DNA from: Panorpa germanica
Taxonomy: Eukaryota > Arthropoda > Insecta > Mecoptera > Panorpidae
DNA length: 64,000 nt
Reading direction: 5' to 3'
NCBI GenBank assembly: GCA_963678705.1
Contig: OY783219.1
Span: 13,082,001 to 13,146,000, forward strand
In this document: piece by piece, positions 1 through 14,700 of the stretch
How positions within the stretch are numbered: position 1 is the first letter of the stretch
How the letters are laid out: the number at the start of each line of letters is the position of its first letter
Translations under genes and position numbers: made by a program
The notes under the pieces: model-generated
Seen by the model: the letters and a program-made list of their open reading frames with translations, nothing else
Told to the model about the DNA's origin: nothing
Database searches by the model: none

Positions 1-2719
1 TTGAAGCAACGGCTCCACTTCGACAAGTTCAACTTCAATTGCTTTTTTCCTAAAATTTGTTATTGAAATTCTTACAATATTGTTTAATCTACTTTATATA
101 AACCTCATAAATAATTAGCAGTTAATAATAACAGTATATTAATATGGGCAAATAAGAAAAAATCGAGCATACAAAGTAACTGCAACACCTGAGCTAGTAA
201 ACAAAATAAGTCGTAAAATAATGTGATTACTAATGCCGTCTGCACACGGGTCGACTGATTGCAAACTAGCCGAGCAACGAAGTTTCCAACGAAAACGAAA
301 AACAAACCATGTCGAGCCGTGTTTCGTGACTCTATAGAATTTTTAACAATAGCATAATAGGGGATGTCGTATTATGAGGTATTTATATGCATGTATGTAT
401 TTAAATACTTTTGAATAGTATTTGTGCACATCTCACCATCAAAAGTATGCAACGTAATTGCCCTGCGACCAAGAAACATAGTCGGTCAAAACCAATCTCT
501 AATCAGTTTAGTTTCGATCGTGCCGTGTGTGTTCCCTCACTCGTGTACACGTGCGTTCTCTCACTAACAACACAGTTGCAATCTCATTCGATTCGGGCAG
601 ATTCGGGGCTCGCGTTTGCAATCAGTCGACCCATGTGCGGACGGAAAGTGTACATCGTGACCGGAAAGCGACTCAAAGGATAAAACAATTATAATGTGTG
701 AAACATTAACCCACTATTTGAATATGTGAAAGAATGTGCTTACCAAAATGGCCAGCTATTACGGATTAAACACATTCTCAAAGTAATGAAAATGAACCAG
801 TTAAAACTATCTAAAACTAATGTAGAACTCAGTAAATAATTATTAAACCTTAAGATAGTTCATTCATTAATTGTTCTGTATTCATGAAGTAAATACCATC
901 GTTTATATTGTTACCATATTGTATTATTATCATCGGTATTATTTTATTAAATAAATGTATTAAATAAACTATGAACATCCTAATAAGAGGCTAAAATATT
1001 ACATTGGTAAATATTCACTGAATCCACATTTACCTTAATTACCTTAATTACACATTTACATTAATACCATGTAATATTTTTATTAAAAAGTATTTACCGA
1101 CTATTTGAATGATTTTGAGAAACGGGGTAAATTGCCACAATTGAGGTAAAAAAAATATTTTAAAATTCCAACATAATTGCAAAATATTGTTACGACTTTG
1201 CGGGCGTCTGAGCATACAAAAATTATAGTTACGAAATAATAACTGGAATTTGCAGAAAAGGTTGCGCATCCCTGTACAAATATCAAGACATTTTGATAAC
1301 GAAGCTGTTTACTCGTTGGCGTATATCTTAATGCGCGTGTTCTTGGAGATAACATAAACAAATGCATACCATGCACTTGTGTCATTGTTTACGAGTGAAC
1401 TTTCTAGAATCAAATATTACGCGTGTTGAGTGGAACGTCATAGAAATTATAGGAATATTCTGGAAAGTCAGAAGTGTCGAGACCAGGGGAATTGTACTGC
1501 GTAAACCTCTAATATAAAAGGAGCAGAGCATCGCGTCGCGAGTCAGTCAGTGAGTCTACAAGCAAGAGTCAGTCCGCAAGAAAACATCAGTCAGCAATGA
1601 ATTATTAAGTGAAGTAATAAACAGTTATTGTAAATAGTTGTTAATAGTTGTAATTGTTTTGTGTTAATAAATAAAGTCTGTAAAAGTGTTAATCCTTCTT
1701 ATTAATTTTAATTGTGGCTATTTCTTAATTTAATAAGTTACAACGCGACTAAATAGTGTAAACAATTGCTCCGCTCGGCAACTAAAAAGAACCCCAGTCG
1801 CAGGCGTACTACGGCGTATATTTAGAAGGTTCGAGAATCCTAATCTCCCTTCCTTTAATCCCCGCTCGCACATACAAATTTGTACCTGTGGCGTCATAGA
1901 AGGTTCCAGAGCCAGACTCCCTTCATCCCCCTTTCACGCCCTTACAAGTTTGTAACATTTGGTGTTAGAAGTTGAAAAGGATAGTTGCTACGTGCACACA
2001 AGCCGTCTCCGTCACGACCAGTAAAATTGTAACAATATATATTGACAAAAAAATAGGTTGCGAAGCGAATCAAATATGTTTGGACCAATTCTAAAGTTGG
2101 CAGTAATGTAACTTGGGCCAAGATTCAAGTATGACACATAAATATATACCTTTCAACAAGAAGAACGTTTTCTTTTTCAGTTTCTTCTCTAAGTTTCAAC
2201 ATTTCTCCACGGTGGGTAGTGGCGCTTCGCATAGTGGCTGATATCATGTCGAGTGCTTGTGCGGCTTGTTGTCTCTTTTCAGTAAGATTAGCGTCCTATA
2301 TCATACAATTGTTATTTTTTATCAAATGTACAAATATATGTCATTTTGATTTAAATTACTCAAACCGGCATTTTATATCAATTGTGGTAATATTTATTAA
2401 AAGAAGTAATGTATGACTGTCTGCACAAAGTCATTTACTGAGATATTTGATTCTCGTACCAATACTAACATATTTCGATCTCTTTCGTTTAACGTATTAC
2501 TCATGACAATTCGCATGCACATTTTCTTAAAAACAGTAAAAGAAACTTTTGACTTAACACTTTTTATTTTTATTAAAAAATATATTTCTAATTTAGATGG
2601 ATTCTATAAAATTATATAATACCCTAATATTAGATTGTAAGTATACTAACTTGAACTGCAGCGTCTGCTTCCAGAGCTGCTACAACGGATCTGGCTGCTG
2701 TTAATTTGTCAACACCCGC
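1..2719 (-). CDS. DYNC2H1: Dynein-2 heavy chain exons 55-57: start of the stalk (cut by window edge)
   Basis: Exons: 2719-2651 ([20 protein letters not shown]), 2295-2150 ([20 protein letters not shown] onwards), and 49-1 ([16 protein letters not shown]), which is cut by the edge. Together they form the outgoing coiled-coil helix of the stalk that communicates nucleotide state to the microtubule-binding domain. The heptad-like pattern and alignment to human QAGVSKLNEAKALV and IEERKNKIDDELKEVQPLV support the call. The 2.1-kb intron between the last two exons holds an inverted-repeat element and a solo LTR. The 49-nt exon has a short acceptor tract (AAATTTTAG) but fits in both phase and sequence. 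Confidence 0.9.
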
Positions 2720-5700
2720 CTGCAAATACATAACTGCAATTAGTAAAACGTGAATTTTTAAAATATGAAAATTTGCCAAACTTATGAAATGTACTTTAAA
2801 ATGAATTTTTTAAAGATTAATTAATATTTTTTTGACTATACGTTAACGTCTATTGCCTATTTTATTTTTTTAGTATTAAAAGTTGCTAGAGCCATTTCTA
2901 ATTTAACTACTGTTTAATTTTTTGCCATATTGTGACCTCACATGATTAGTACATAAGTCTGCAGAATAAGAAATAATCTATTTATTTGCTTTTGTTTACC
3001 AGTTTTTAATATCAGATCTTTGTGATGTTTCGAAACAGTTGTAAGGAAGTAGTATTTGACGTTTGAGTTACACTTTTATACATTTCTTTTAATCTCTGTT
3101 GTACAATTCATAGATGGAAGAGATTAAGACTCCCTTTAACGACTAAATACTATTTGAATTGTTAAGATCTGCTGCAATTTTGCGACTTATTAAAAAATAA
3201 TGCTATTAATAATAATCAGGAGCCTCATAATTGTTGACAATGTTAAAAATGTGTATTAAGGTGGTCGACGTAATAACTCTTTAACAGTAAAACACATAAT
3301 TATTAACGATAAATCTGCAACATTTGAATAGATTAATTGATGTTATTCTAGAAACTAATGTAATGTTCTTATTTCGAATTTATTTGTTAATGCTTTCTCG
3401 AAATGCTAAACAACCACGCACAATCGCACCTGAATATGATGGGCTCCTCTTTTAAAAGAAAAATTAAATTTCACTATGATTATTTCTTAGCCTCTTCCCT
3501 TCTATGAATTGCCATTTCTTTTGTAAAACAGAGTGTAAATAAGAATAATTCATTATTAATTAAAAAAAATATATTGTTAATCAAATTTATTGCCATTACT
3601 TGTCTTTAAATATTTTGATCGTGCAACATTGTAAATTTATTTAAATATTACTTTATTTTTAATTATGTAAATATGGCAACAACGCATCGGTGTTTTGTTT
3701 ATGTTTGAACACCTGCACAGAGTTCAATGATCGGTAAGTCATCTCAAGTTCTATTAAAATAAAATTTGAATTGCACAGGCAGAAAAGACCTGGATCACAA
3801 ACACCATTTAATTACCTAAGTATGAGTATGAGTAACTATTAAATCCAAAATTTTGCATTTTCTCAAAGATGTTTTAAGAATACATAGTTGAATTTTTTTT
3901 TTGTAAAATTTGCCAGATTGCCATACCTTTGAAGAGACTGTTGTCCAACATAAGATATACCTACTCAAACTTTAATGCATAGGATAGCTAAAAACTCCAA
4001 ATAATTTAAATGAGTTCAAATTTTGAAAGATAATGTAAAACAAATGTCTAGACCAAGAGTAGTTTACCAAACATTTCGACCAGACCACCATACATAATTT
4101 CTGAAAGTCGATACAAAAATTACAAATGCTGCCGCTTTAATGAAGGATCATTTCTGGAACAATTTATTACCTGTAACTTATTTTGTTTCTGTGTATTTTG
4201 ATTCGTTTTAGAGGAAACTAGATTGTAGTAAGTCTGCACATATTTAACAAGTCGCCTTGGTGTTGCCAACGGTCCAGTTAGTTTGTGAAGATCGATGAAC
4301 ATACTGGGTAACTTTATTTCAGGCAACTTTAACGTTCCTTCTGTAGATGCTGCAAGCCTGCAAAATTGTTTTAAATATTATTAAATAATCAAAACATAGT
4401 ATACCTAAACCTCGATTTAAACGGTAGACACGTTCCAACGAAATTCGTAAAAAAAATCGTGTGAAAAATACATGCTGCATATGGTAAAATTGAGGATATG
4501 TTCCACAATTATAAAGAAAACTATATTATGGTCTAAAAATAATGAAAAAAAAATAATGAAAACTTAAAATATATAATTTCTACAAAATATGTTTACAAAT
4601 TTCATTCATATTTTTATTAAAAGAAGCATAAATAAAAAGCTTAAAAATTCATAATTCCAATTAGAAATAAAAAGTTTATTTTAACGAGGTGGTTATAGAC
4701 GCACACGTTTATTACCGATTGGACCTACATTACATTAGATATCGATTCCACACTAACATCCGCTTTATATACGTTATTTTGGAAAATTCCACATACTTAA
4801 AATTAACAACAATTCCAGACAACAAATGAAATCTAATGCTAAACAAATATTCCAAAATAAACATAATTCAATCCTCACTATTACGCGTGATCAATAATAA
4901 CTGACCCTTATAAACTGTAGTATCTTTACGATTTTATTACATTTAAAAAACATAAAATAAGGAAACATTTTTGTCATTGACAAGACATCGGGAAAATTTA
5001 AAATAATTTTCCTAATTTTATATAGTAAAATTAATTTGTAATTCGTGTTAAAAAAAATAATTCGTGCAAGAAAAGTCTATCAGCTTTACAAATAAACCTG
5101 TTATAAAATTTATAACAGGTATAAAGCCCGTCCGGTCAGGCTTATTCTCAGTTTATACCTGGTATAAATTTTATAACAGGTTTATTTTTAAAATGGTATT
5201 TGTTTATCTTTGTAAACCGTGTTATTTCGAATGCTTTGGGTGTAGTAGAAAACTTGTTCAGAAAAACTTCTGATGCTCACCTGTCCAGCAACAAGCGCGG
5301 CATCTCTCGCAGTGTTTCCTCGCTCCATTCGTTCATATACTTGATTGTGCAGTTCTTGTAAAGTACCGGGTTGTTCTTAAATAACTCATTTAGATCAGGA
5401 TGTGTGCTGTCTATGCATAGAACAATATGCAAATTGCTTTTAACCACTGAAACATTAAAAACGTGAATAATATCAAATCTTATATATAAAAATTCACTGC
5501 GTATGTTTGTGCTAGCAAAACTCGAAAAGTCTGTTTTAGTACACTCAAGAAATGTGTGTCTTCAATTCTGTTTCAGGTAATATTCAACTTTTGTATGAAT
5601 ACACAATTGCTGGATTCACTTAAGTCGTCTCGTGAGAACCCCGCTTAAGGCAGAACCCAAATTTGTTCTCGAGAACCATTCAAATATTGAAATGGACTTG

Positions 5701-8700
5701 TGTCCTCATGTTTTAGTGGTCGATTTTTCAATTGTTGATTGAGCTTTATGTTAATAAATGTTGACGGAGATATAGCAATTAAAAATTTGAATTGTAGTTT
5801 TAGCGCTAGAAATGGTCGGCCATATTTGTATGACGTGAAATACATTTGAACATCTGTTATTTGTTGAGTAGGTCAGTGTTGTGGTAATGTTTTGTAGCTG
5901 TTGGTAGTCGAAATAATCAAGTCAAGTCAAAGAATAATAAGTTTTTATTTTATTTAACCCTGTTACGGCAAACATAATATTGGAATTTTATTGTTCCTTA
6001 AAATAGCTGTAAATAATATTTGATGTTTAGATATATAAGTACATATAGCAGTGATTTATGAGCTGTAAGGTTGGTAATCTGTAAACTTGTCAGGGTTCTG
6101 TCAAGAATATATCTCTTTTATGCTCTGTTGTATAAAAGAGATAGCAACTAGCTGTTGTGATGTCACATGCATTTGGAATGTTGTACAACGTTGAATCCCT
6201 TTAATAATTAAAGAGACAAAATGACTTTTTTAATTGATAATATCTCCTAACATATAATGAATTATTAAAAAATAATTGGACATTTGAAGTTCTAGTAAAC
6301 AACTTTATCAATATATAGTACACTTTTATAGAAATTAAGACATACGACACAAGCCCATTATCTTTTGTAGCGTTATGTGATCTATTTGCATATTCTTATA
6401 ATAAAACTAGTTCACTTAATAATTACACAGTGAGCGACAGTATTAATGCTTGCGCTTCCGGTTCGATCCTCAACCCAGATATATTTTCTGGGTTTGTTTG
6501 TTATCAAGTTATGTTGTATATGCACACACATAATTGTGCACTTATTAGCCAGCGTTGGAGTTCACATAAGAGGCCACGACATCATTACTGGCATTAAAGA
6601 GACTTTAGCATTTATTATATATCCGAGTTCCGGTTGGTGTGAATTTTAATTTAGCTCTATCGTATTTGTTTGGTGGTTTGTATAAAGTGAAGCATGTGGG
6701 CATACTCGTTCACAAAGCGATGTCGCCGATAGATCCGAAATGAAGGGAATTGAAGCTTTAGAACGAGCGTTCTTAGGTATCCCCTCCAGTCTGAGGCGGA
6801 TGTTTGCATTTACAAAGGTTCGGATATGTTAGCGTTGTGGTGATGGTAACGCTTGGTTAAAATTCGCTGTTATACGTTTCTAATGTGAGAAGTAGGTACC
6901 ACCCGTATGCGGACGGCTTTGCTGCTTTCAGTGTGAGAGGTCTCATTACATTTACAGGGTTCGTATAGGTAAAGCGTAGTACCGCGTATACGTCTGGCCG
7001 AAATTCGTCGAATTACGGTGCCTTACTGAGACAGGCCTAATACGCATTTTTATAAACAACATAAATTTCAAATATATGAACAATAATATTTACAATGTGT
7101 AAACATTTCAACGGGGGTTGAAGGTTCATCTGGTTGTCCCGTTAACAGATCTTTCAAAGGAGCAGCTAAAGAAGAAAGTTCTTCTCCAAAGAGTCTAGGT
7201 ACTTCTCCAGATCCAATCAAAGCACCCAGAAGACCCAATACTCCAGGTATGTTTATAGCATGATGCTCTACTAAGAACCAAACGGATTGTCCATCTAATG
7301 CAGCTGTTTGCATCGCCTGTAATAATTCAATAACTTCATTTTGTGCTTTATTTCATTTATTTTTTAATTTTTAAGAAATTGAATATACCGCTTTCAGGTC
7401 ACTTTGGAACTCTTTGATTCCATATGTCTTTCCCATAATGGGTGCAACAAGTTTAACAGATTGTATCGTTGAAGCAATTCGAATAGAAGATTTCCGCCCG
7501 CTTCCTCCTGCTCCTAAAGCGATAAGATGACTTCCAGGTTGGAGCAGACCTCGATGGATTGATGCAATGGAGTATACTAACTCCGGGCTTATTACGATTT
7601 CCAGAGTAACGTTGTCACGACCTAAAATAAAGTGTTGTCTTTAATTATTATTACAATTTACACACCAATAGGTATGTTTGATCAGGAGCACTTCTGCTTT
7701 TTGCATTCTCGTTTCGGGGGCTTTGTTATCTCTTCTCTTTTTCTCCCAATTCCATATGATTTTATAAACAAGAAGAAGTTTTTCTGTCACATCCCAGTAA
7801 ACAATTTAATGAAGTGTCCTGTTTCGTGACGCTTCTATTACTATTGCACTTCAATAATAATTCGCCTCAACTTTATCTTCATTTATATTCCGACATGTAG
7901 ATTGGTTTCGCCATTGTAACCGATAAAATAGACATCTAAGTACTTACTAAATTGAGTGATTCCCTTATTGACAATAATTTTCCAGTCTTCAGTTTTCATC
8001 CAGCTAAGTTTGTATACAGTTCTGTTTCCAGCAAGTCCGTGCATTGTGTCTATGTTAGCATAAACTCCTGATCCAGGGAAAACGGAGTCCGTCCATTGGG
8101 AACTCATTACCCGTGTTGATATTTGGTCAAACAGATCCTTATGCTGAGACCCGACCAGACGATCTCTCAAGACCATTGCTTCGTATATGAAAATCTAAGA
8201 AATTTCAAATTATATTAGTGAAAAAGAAATTCTTTTTACTCTTTCCTTTCTTTTTCCAACCTGAAGTAGCCACTTCGGATCGTTGACATCTTGTTGGTCT
8301 GTATTGTACCGCAGGAAGGAAGAAACCCAATGTGTTAGATCACGTGGTGTGAAGATATAATGAGCGTGTTGCATCGGGTTGAAAGTACCTTTTACCTAAT
8401 ACAATTATAAACTTATTAAAAAATTGAGGCAAGATAAAACAGTCTCAAACGAATATCTTTAAAAACTGATAAACGAAGATTCGTGTTAAGAGGTCATCCA
8501 TAAATTAGGTCACTTAAATTTTCAGGTCAGAAGCGTTATGACGTCACATGCAGTCTGACATATATAAAATATTTGTAAAAACAAGAGTAAAAAAAAAGTA
8601 ATTGAAAATATGGTGTCTGCAAAATGTCAAAACGATAAAAAAGAAGCATATTTTCGATAATGTTTTTTGACGACATAGTTAATATATAATTATTTCTATA

Positions 8701-11700
8701 ATTACTACATGATAAAATGACATTTAAAGAATACTTTGTGAAATTTTCATAAATAAATTCAAGAAAAGAGGCATTCACAACGAATCTCCGCAGATGTCAC
8801 AAAAAAAAAGTAACTTTGCGGTGCTCATAACTCATCACTGGATTTTCTGAAATCGAAAAACGAAAATGATTTCATTAGTTGATAAATTTCTACAGGTAAC
8901 GCTGTCAAGTTTTTCTTTTTTTATTGATTTTTCAATTTTTTACAGAACTTAAAAGTCAAAATACCAATTTTTCATGAAAAAAATCAGAAACTTTGTTATT
9001 TTAAAATACGTTTAAATTTAAAAATTAAAAAAAAACTCGACAGCATTACTTCGGCAGTTATGCAGAGAAAAAGTGTGCAAAATTTTAAAAGAATCGGTCT
9101 AGTAGATTTTGAGCTAGAGAGGGCACCGACTCTGAAAAAGCTAAGTGTGAAAAACCGCATTTAAAAGTTTCAAAGTAACACGAAAGCAGACCAGTGAGGT
9201 GAAGACTTTAAACTCTATATCTCCGACAGTTTTACTCCAATCGACTTCAAATGTTTACACAATAAAATTAATATGTTGTACAATAATATAAATAAATAAA
9301 AGAAAATTAAACAAAAAAGTTGAATCCTTACCCCCTCACCCCTCCTTAATTAATGGATGACCACTAGAAATAAACAATTTGTTTCTACCTACGACAATTT
9401 AAGTGTTTTTACCAGTATCCTACAAACCTCTTCTCCCCTTACCTACCTCTTCAAAAAGAGTTAACATCGTCAGTGTCAATTTCTCCACATTTGATTCTTT
9501 ACCCCAAAATGGATGTTTGGGTAAAATAGTCTTTAGTACGGCTCCTATGTATTGGGAGTATATGACTTTTAGGTCTTCTTTGTTAGGATAGCTAAAAACA
9601 GAAAACAAAAAGTTAAGCTTGTTTTATCTGTGTTATTTTTCATTATCGGTTGTCGAATCGGCAAATCAAATTCATAACTTAAAAATGGTTGAAAAAGAAA
9701 TCAAATTTAATAGGAAAAAATTTGGAAAGAATATTTATGTCCCTTTTTCAAAGATGCTGGCCATATGTCTAATTATATATAGTCCGTTTTTTCCTTAATT
9801 ATGATATTCGACTCTGGAAGTATTGGACTATGAAAAGTGGCGCCAATAATACAAGGAGGACGCGGAATTCTTGCACCTAATGTAAATGAAGAGTCAGGAT
9901 TGTGAGTTTTCTGACAGTAACTGTCTAATCAAATAATTAGGAAAACGTCCAAAACTTTTCTTCTTAGCACATCAGATTTTATATAGATCTGTTTAAAATT
10001 ACTTATTTAGATTTAATATTTGACACGATTTTTTTTACATATTTTTGTGCAACGAAATCGTGCAGAACCAATCAGGCGCGTCCTGAACACGTTCGATACC
10101 AGCGCGCTTGACACTAACATTAAAGCAGATAATTTTAAGTTTAAGAAAAGGTTATAAAATAATCGTACCTGAGAGTATAAACTCTTACAATGGATGTCAA
10201 TCGCGGTGATAGTGATGTCACAGGGTGTTCCACAATTGATGTTATAATTTGTATATCTATCAGATTCACCCAATCTAATTTTGCATCATAGAATCCTCCA
10301 TAGGAAATTATCTAAAAATAGAAAGTATTTGTTATCGCTGTATTGTTGATTTTAAGAAAATCTTTACATAACTATGGGGATTTTACCTGAATAAGGAGTT
10401 GTACTACCATGCTCGATCCCCTTTCATCACAGAACGATAAATCTAAATCTTTAAAGTAAACCACAAGCTTTCTTCCTCTAGGCCGGTATTCTTTACCACG
10501 ACTGCCGGTTACGACCAGACAGTGCTGAAACATGAGAAAATCATACATTATTCACATTGCAGTTAGCATCAACTAGCAAAAAATACCATAAACAAACAGA
10601 GTAAAATATCTAGGCATGATACTACGACGCGAAGCTCAAGTCAAAGGAAAATATAAATCTAAAAAGAGAACAACTAAATAATAAATTCAGAATGATGCAG
10701 TGATTAATAGGAAAACATTCTCAGCTAACGTTATAACAACTGTTAGGCCCTCAGCACACGACGCAACTGGTTGCAAACCTTAGCCCCGAATTTGCCCGAA
10801 CCGAATGTGATTACAAGTGTGTTGAAATGAATATATGAAATATATATATATAATTAAATAAACTTTTCGATTAAATTATAGTATTTATGTCATACTTTTA
10901 TAATTATAATTTTCCAAGATAATATGATATATGTGTGTTTGTTTGTTGCTGAAATTCGTATGGTAGAATGAAAACGGCTTCGTCAATGTTTTTGAAAGTT
11001 TGCTATTTCGTAGAGAAAAAAATTCTAAGACTTTTGGCGTCCCCGAATTTTCCCCTGAATTTCCTGGAAACCCGTAATTTTGGAAAAACTTTGCGACGGG
11101 GGTAAACTTTAGTACTTAGTACTAAAAGTAAGTAAAGTACAACAAATAAGTATAACTTATATATTAAGCAATACCTGTTCCAAAACATCCAAAACATGTT
11201 GAACGCTAATATGTGCGTTGCAGTGAATCATCGCTAGATCAGTCCCATCTTGAGTTGCTAAGATGTGCTGAAGAATTAACCTAAAAGATCGTATACATAT
11301 AAAAATAGGCTATTTTCTATTTATGTACATAGTTTTAGTATGTTTGTATTATTTATTTTACATATGGTCACATTCAAAGTTATGTTATAATTATAAGTTA
11401 TTGTTAAAACCAAAACAAATTTCTTTCTTAATTACATGGTTTACTTATTCTGTTTCTAATGCTTTCCTTCCTTGGTTGAATGAAATCCTTTTAACGCCAA
11501 TCACAAATCTGATAGTTGTTGAATTAATATTTCAAATAAAATCACACTTCACTTCATCGAGTAACCAACCTAACGTAACTATTTATGCTTGGTATTGTAA
11601 ACAAACCTACTAAGAGTGCACCGCTCAAACTGCTTATTCAGTTTAGTCAGAAACATACGTTATGTAATCGCGCTGGAAATATTAATACTTTTTGCATAAG

Positions 11701-14700
11701 TGTTACAACACCTAGGAGAGGAGAGTAGAAAGAAGGATGGAAGAGGAGGAACGAAAAAGAGAATGGAGTACTTTGAAAGAAACGGAATAGCAACAGAAGA
11801 GGCAGAAGGAAGTAGAGAAGAAGGCACAAGTGTGAAAGAGGAGCTAAGGAGCGGAGATGCAGTAGCAGGAAAGAGAGTTTATATTTATCTGTTTTGTTTA
11901 TATTTTTATTTTATATTTTGGAAGGAGTGAGAATACGTAGATAGATTAAGGATCACAAATGTAATTAAGCACAATGATATGTAATTTAATGATTTAAGAC
12001 GGAAGAATGTAGTGTCAACGATTCCTTACGACGTATTTACAAGAGTATACATCCAGTTTGTACATATATTATACTATTTTAGTTATCTTAGTTCTAAGAC
12101 CAGAAATATACTTTTTCATTCTTTAAAATATCTCCCGTGGCTACAAGATTATTGAACATACTTTAAATTCCTTCCTAATATGAATACTTACAGAGCCGTG
12201 AGATATATTAAATTTACACTCACCTTTTGCCACATCCTGGGGGTCCTACCAACAATACTGGCTGCACATCCTCTTGCTGAATCCACTGTGAGATGCAATT
12301 AATAGACTTCTTTGTATTGGCCGTTAAAATAAGAGGCAGGGTTTTCTCTGGCTTGATATCTAAATAGAAAAATAACAGTTTAGATAAATTAGAGAGTATG
12401 TAATCATCATGAAAACATTTTACTCACTGAAGTCCCTAGGAAAATCAATGGTGTAAATATCGATGTTAGAATTCTTGGTGTTGTAGAAGCACAAAAGAGG
12501 TTTAGCTGAGTCCGGAAGGAATTCACCGGTCCATTCAAAAACCTAGAAGCAAATAAGAGAAGAAAAGTTATAAAATTCAGATCTATATAAGTTTCTATCT
12601 AATACTTATCTTCAGTATTGTAAAGCAAAACAATCTTCTACATAACAAGGTGTGAAAGCAGAAAGAGAAAGATAGTGGTTGTAAAGGTAGAGACATAAAA
12701 GATGATTTGACATATAAAGAGAGACAAGCTTAAGTGTAATTTAGAAAATAGGTATATAAAGATAGGGAAATAGAAAGGTAAGACGTAAAGGTGGGGTATA
12801 AGAAAATGTGGGTGAAAAGAGTTATGTAAACGAAGAAGAAGTATATAGAAAAGGAAACGTTGAGAAAAGAAGAGGAGGAATAAACCAGCAAGGAAGATGG
12901 AGAGTGAAGGTGAGAGATAGAGGAAAGTGGAAAAGACAAGAAGAAGAAGAGGAAGAGGGTAGAAAATTAAAGCAGAATAACTACTAAGAAACGTATTAAG
13001 GTTAGGAAAAGGCTTTGATAAAAACAATAAGGATACCATGCAAAAGCTTGCAACGCAACTGTCCCGCGACATAGAAAAACAATGGAGCCGTGTGCGGTCT
13101 CTCACTCCTACATACAATCAAGGTCACAATACAATTATAACTTATCATGTTTAATTATTTTTGTTGTAAGTGCATGTCTGTGTGAAATTGTTAAAAGAAC
13201 TGAAATAAGATATTCACAATTATTTTCATATAAACGCTATATTTACCTTTCTAGCAAAATCTTCTCTGGAATTAGTTTCTAGAATTCCCCCAAGACCTTG
13301 AATCAATGCCATCGCAAAATGAATCTTATTCGCAACAGTTGAAAGGGTACTCAATGCAGACCGCACTAGTCCGGTTTTTGAAGATTTTATAAACCTAAAT
13401 ATTTAACAAAAGTTTTATTACAATATATTGATTGATCAGTTCATAAGTGAGACATTTCCGAAATTGAGTATTGAGATAGTAATCTTCAAGATATTTGGTT
13501 AAATTGTAACCAGCCTATCGTATTCCTTAATAAGATATATTATTTTTATATTTTTGTATTCATTATTGTGAAATATGTATTTAGTTTATATTCTTAGTTC
13601 CATGTAAATACCATTTGTAACTAATACTAAGTAATTATTCTATTTCATGCTAGATGTCTTTATAACTGAGTTCATTTATTATTTATATCTCTTTCTTTTA
13701 CATATTTATTTCTCTCTGGTTTTGTTTCTTCTATGCATTAGTTGAGACAATTCGACAGAATTCTCCCAGACCCTAACCTAATAAGTATTAAAATCATTAT
13801 CCAATTATTATAACCTAATTAATTATCCAGTTATAATACACCTCTATTGTTATTCAATTTAATTATAATATTTTTATTTGTATCTGTGAAGTGAAGTTTA
13901 TAGAAGTCATTAAACGCATTTTATATAAATCCACAAACTCTGTTTATTCTACAATATACAGTCCACTAAAAATTAATCTTTTGGCGCGGTACAGAAATTA
14001 ATGTATAATCTGCCATTTTACACTATTTTTGGTTCTATGTAACCGGATTACAACATTTTGGTCACTTAGAGCCGAATTAGTACCATTTTTGATCGCTTCA
14101 AGACGAATTTTGTAACAATATTCGACAAGTTTATCTGCATTATAATTCAGTTTCGTCTCATTTATGAGTTATCTAAGGATTTAATCAAATAGATAGTACA
14201 ATTTTATATGTACATAACTGAAATATATATATTTTTCCTAGATGTCTCATTAATGAACTAGATAAGAAATTAATAATAGAAAGTTTAATAAAGAGAGATG
14301 TATAATTATTCTAAACTTACGTAGCTCCATGTTGCTCTATCCAGTCCAATGCAATTTTCAAATATTTTTCTAAGAAGCCTTTCAGCAAATGAACTTGGGA
14401 TTCCGGTAGTTCCGATAACCACGATTTTATAATTGGCTTCTCTTCCAAATCATGTGCACTGTAAGAAATTATATTAATATATAAGTGAAGAAACTAAATT
14501 CTATTTTATTAAAGGCTTACAACATGCAGGATACAGGAAGTATAAGTAATAAGTATGCACCTCAAGTAAATGATGCCCATCCTGGAAATTGTAGCCGGAG
14601 AAGCATGAACCAACTCATGGGTTTCAAATAAGAAATTAACATTGTTGCCGAACTGAATTCGCCAGCCTGATGGAAGCGTTAATAATCTATTGTCATCCAG

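Noticed and set aside
9780..9910. Minus-strand peptide-like stretch ([19 protein letters not shown])
   Set aside because: Inside the intron between exons 47 and 48, which join in phase without it; too short to assign.
12638..13117. The longest minus-strand frame in the window (159 codons)
   Set aside because: Very rich in Leu, Ser and Phe because it is the complement of a purine-rich LINE-like block; no domain or family resemblance.
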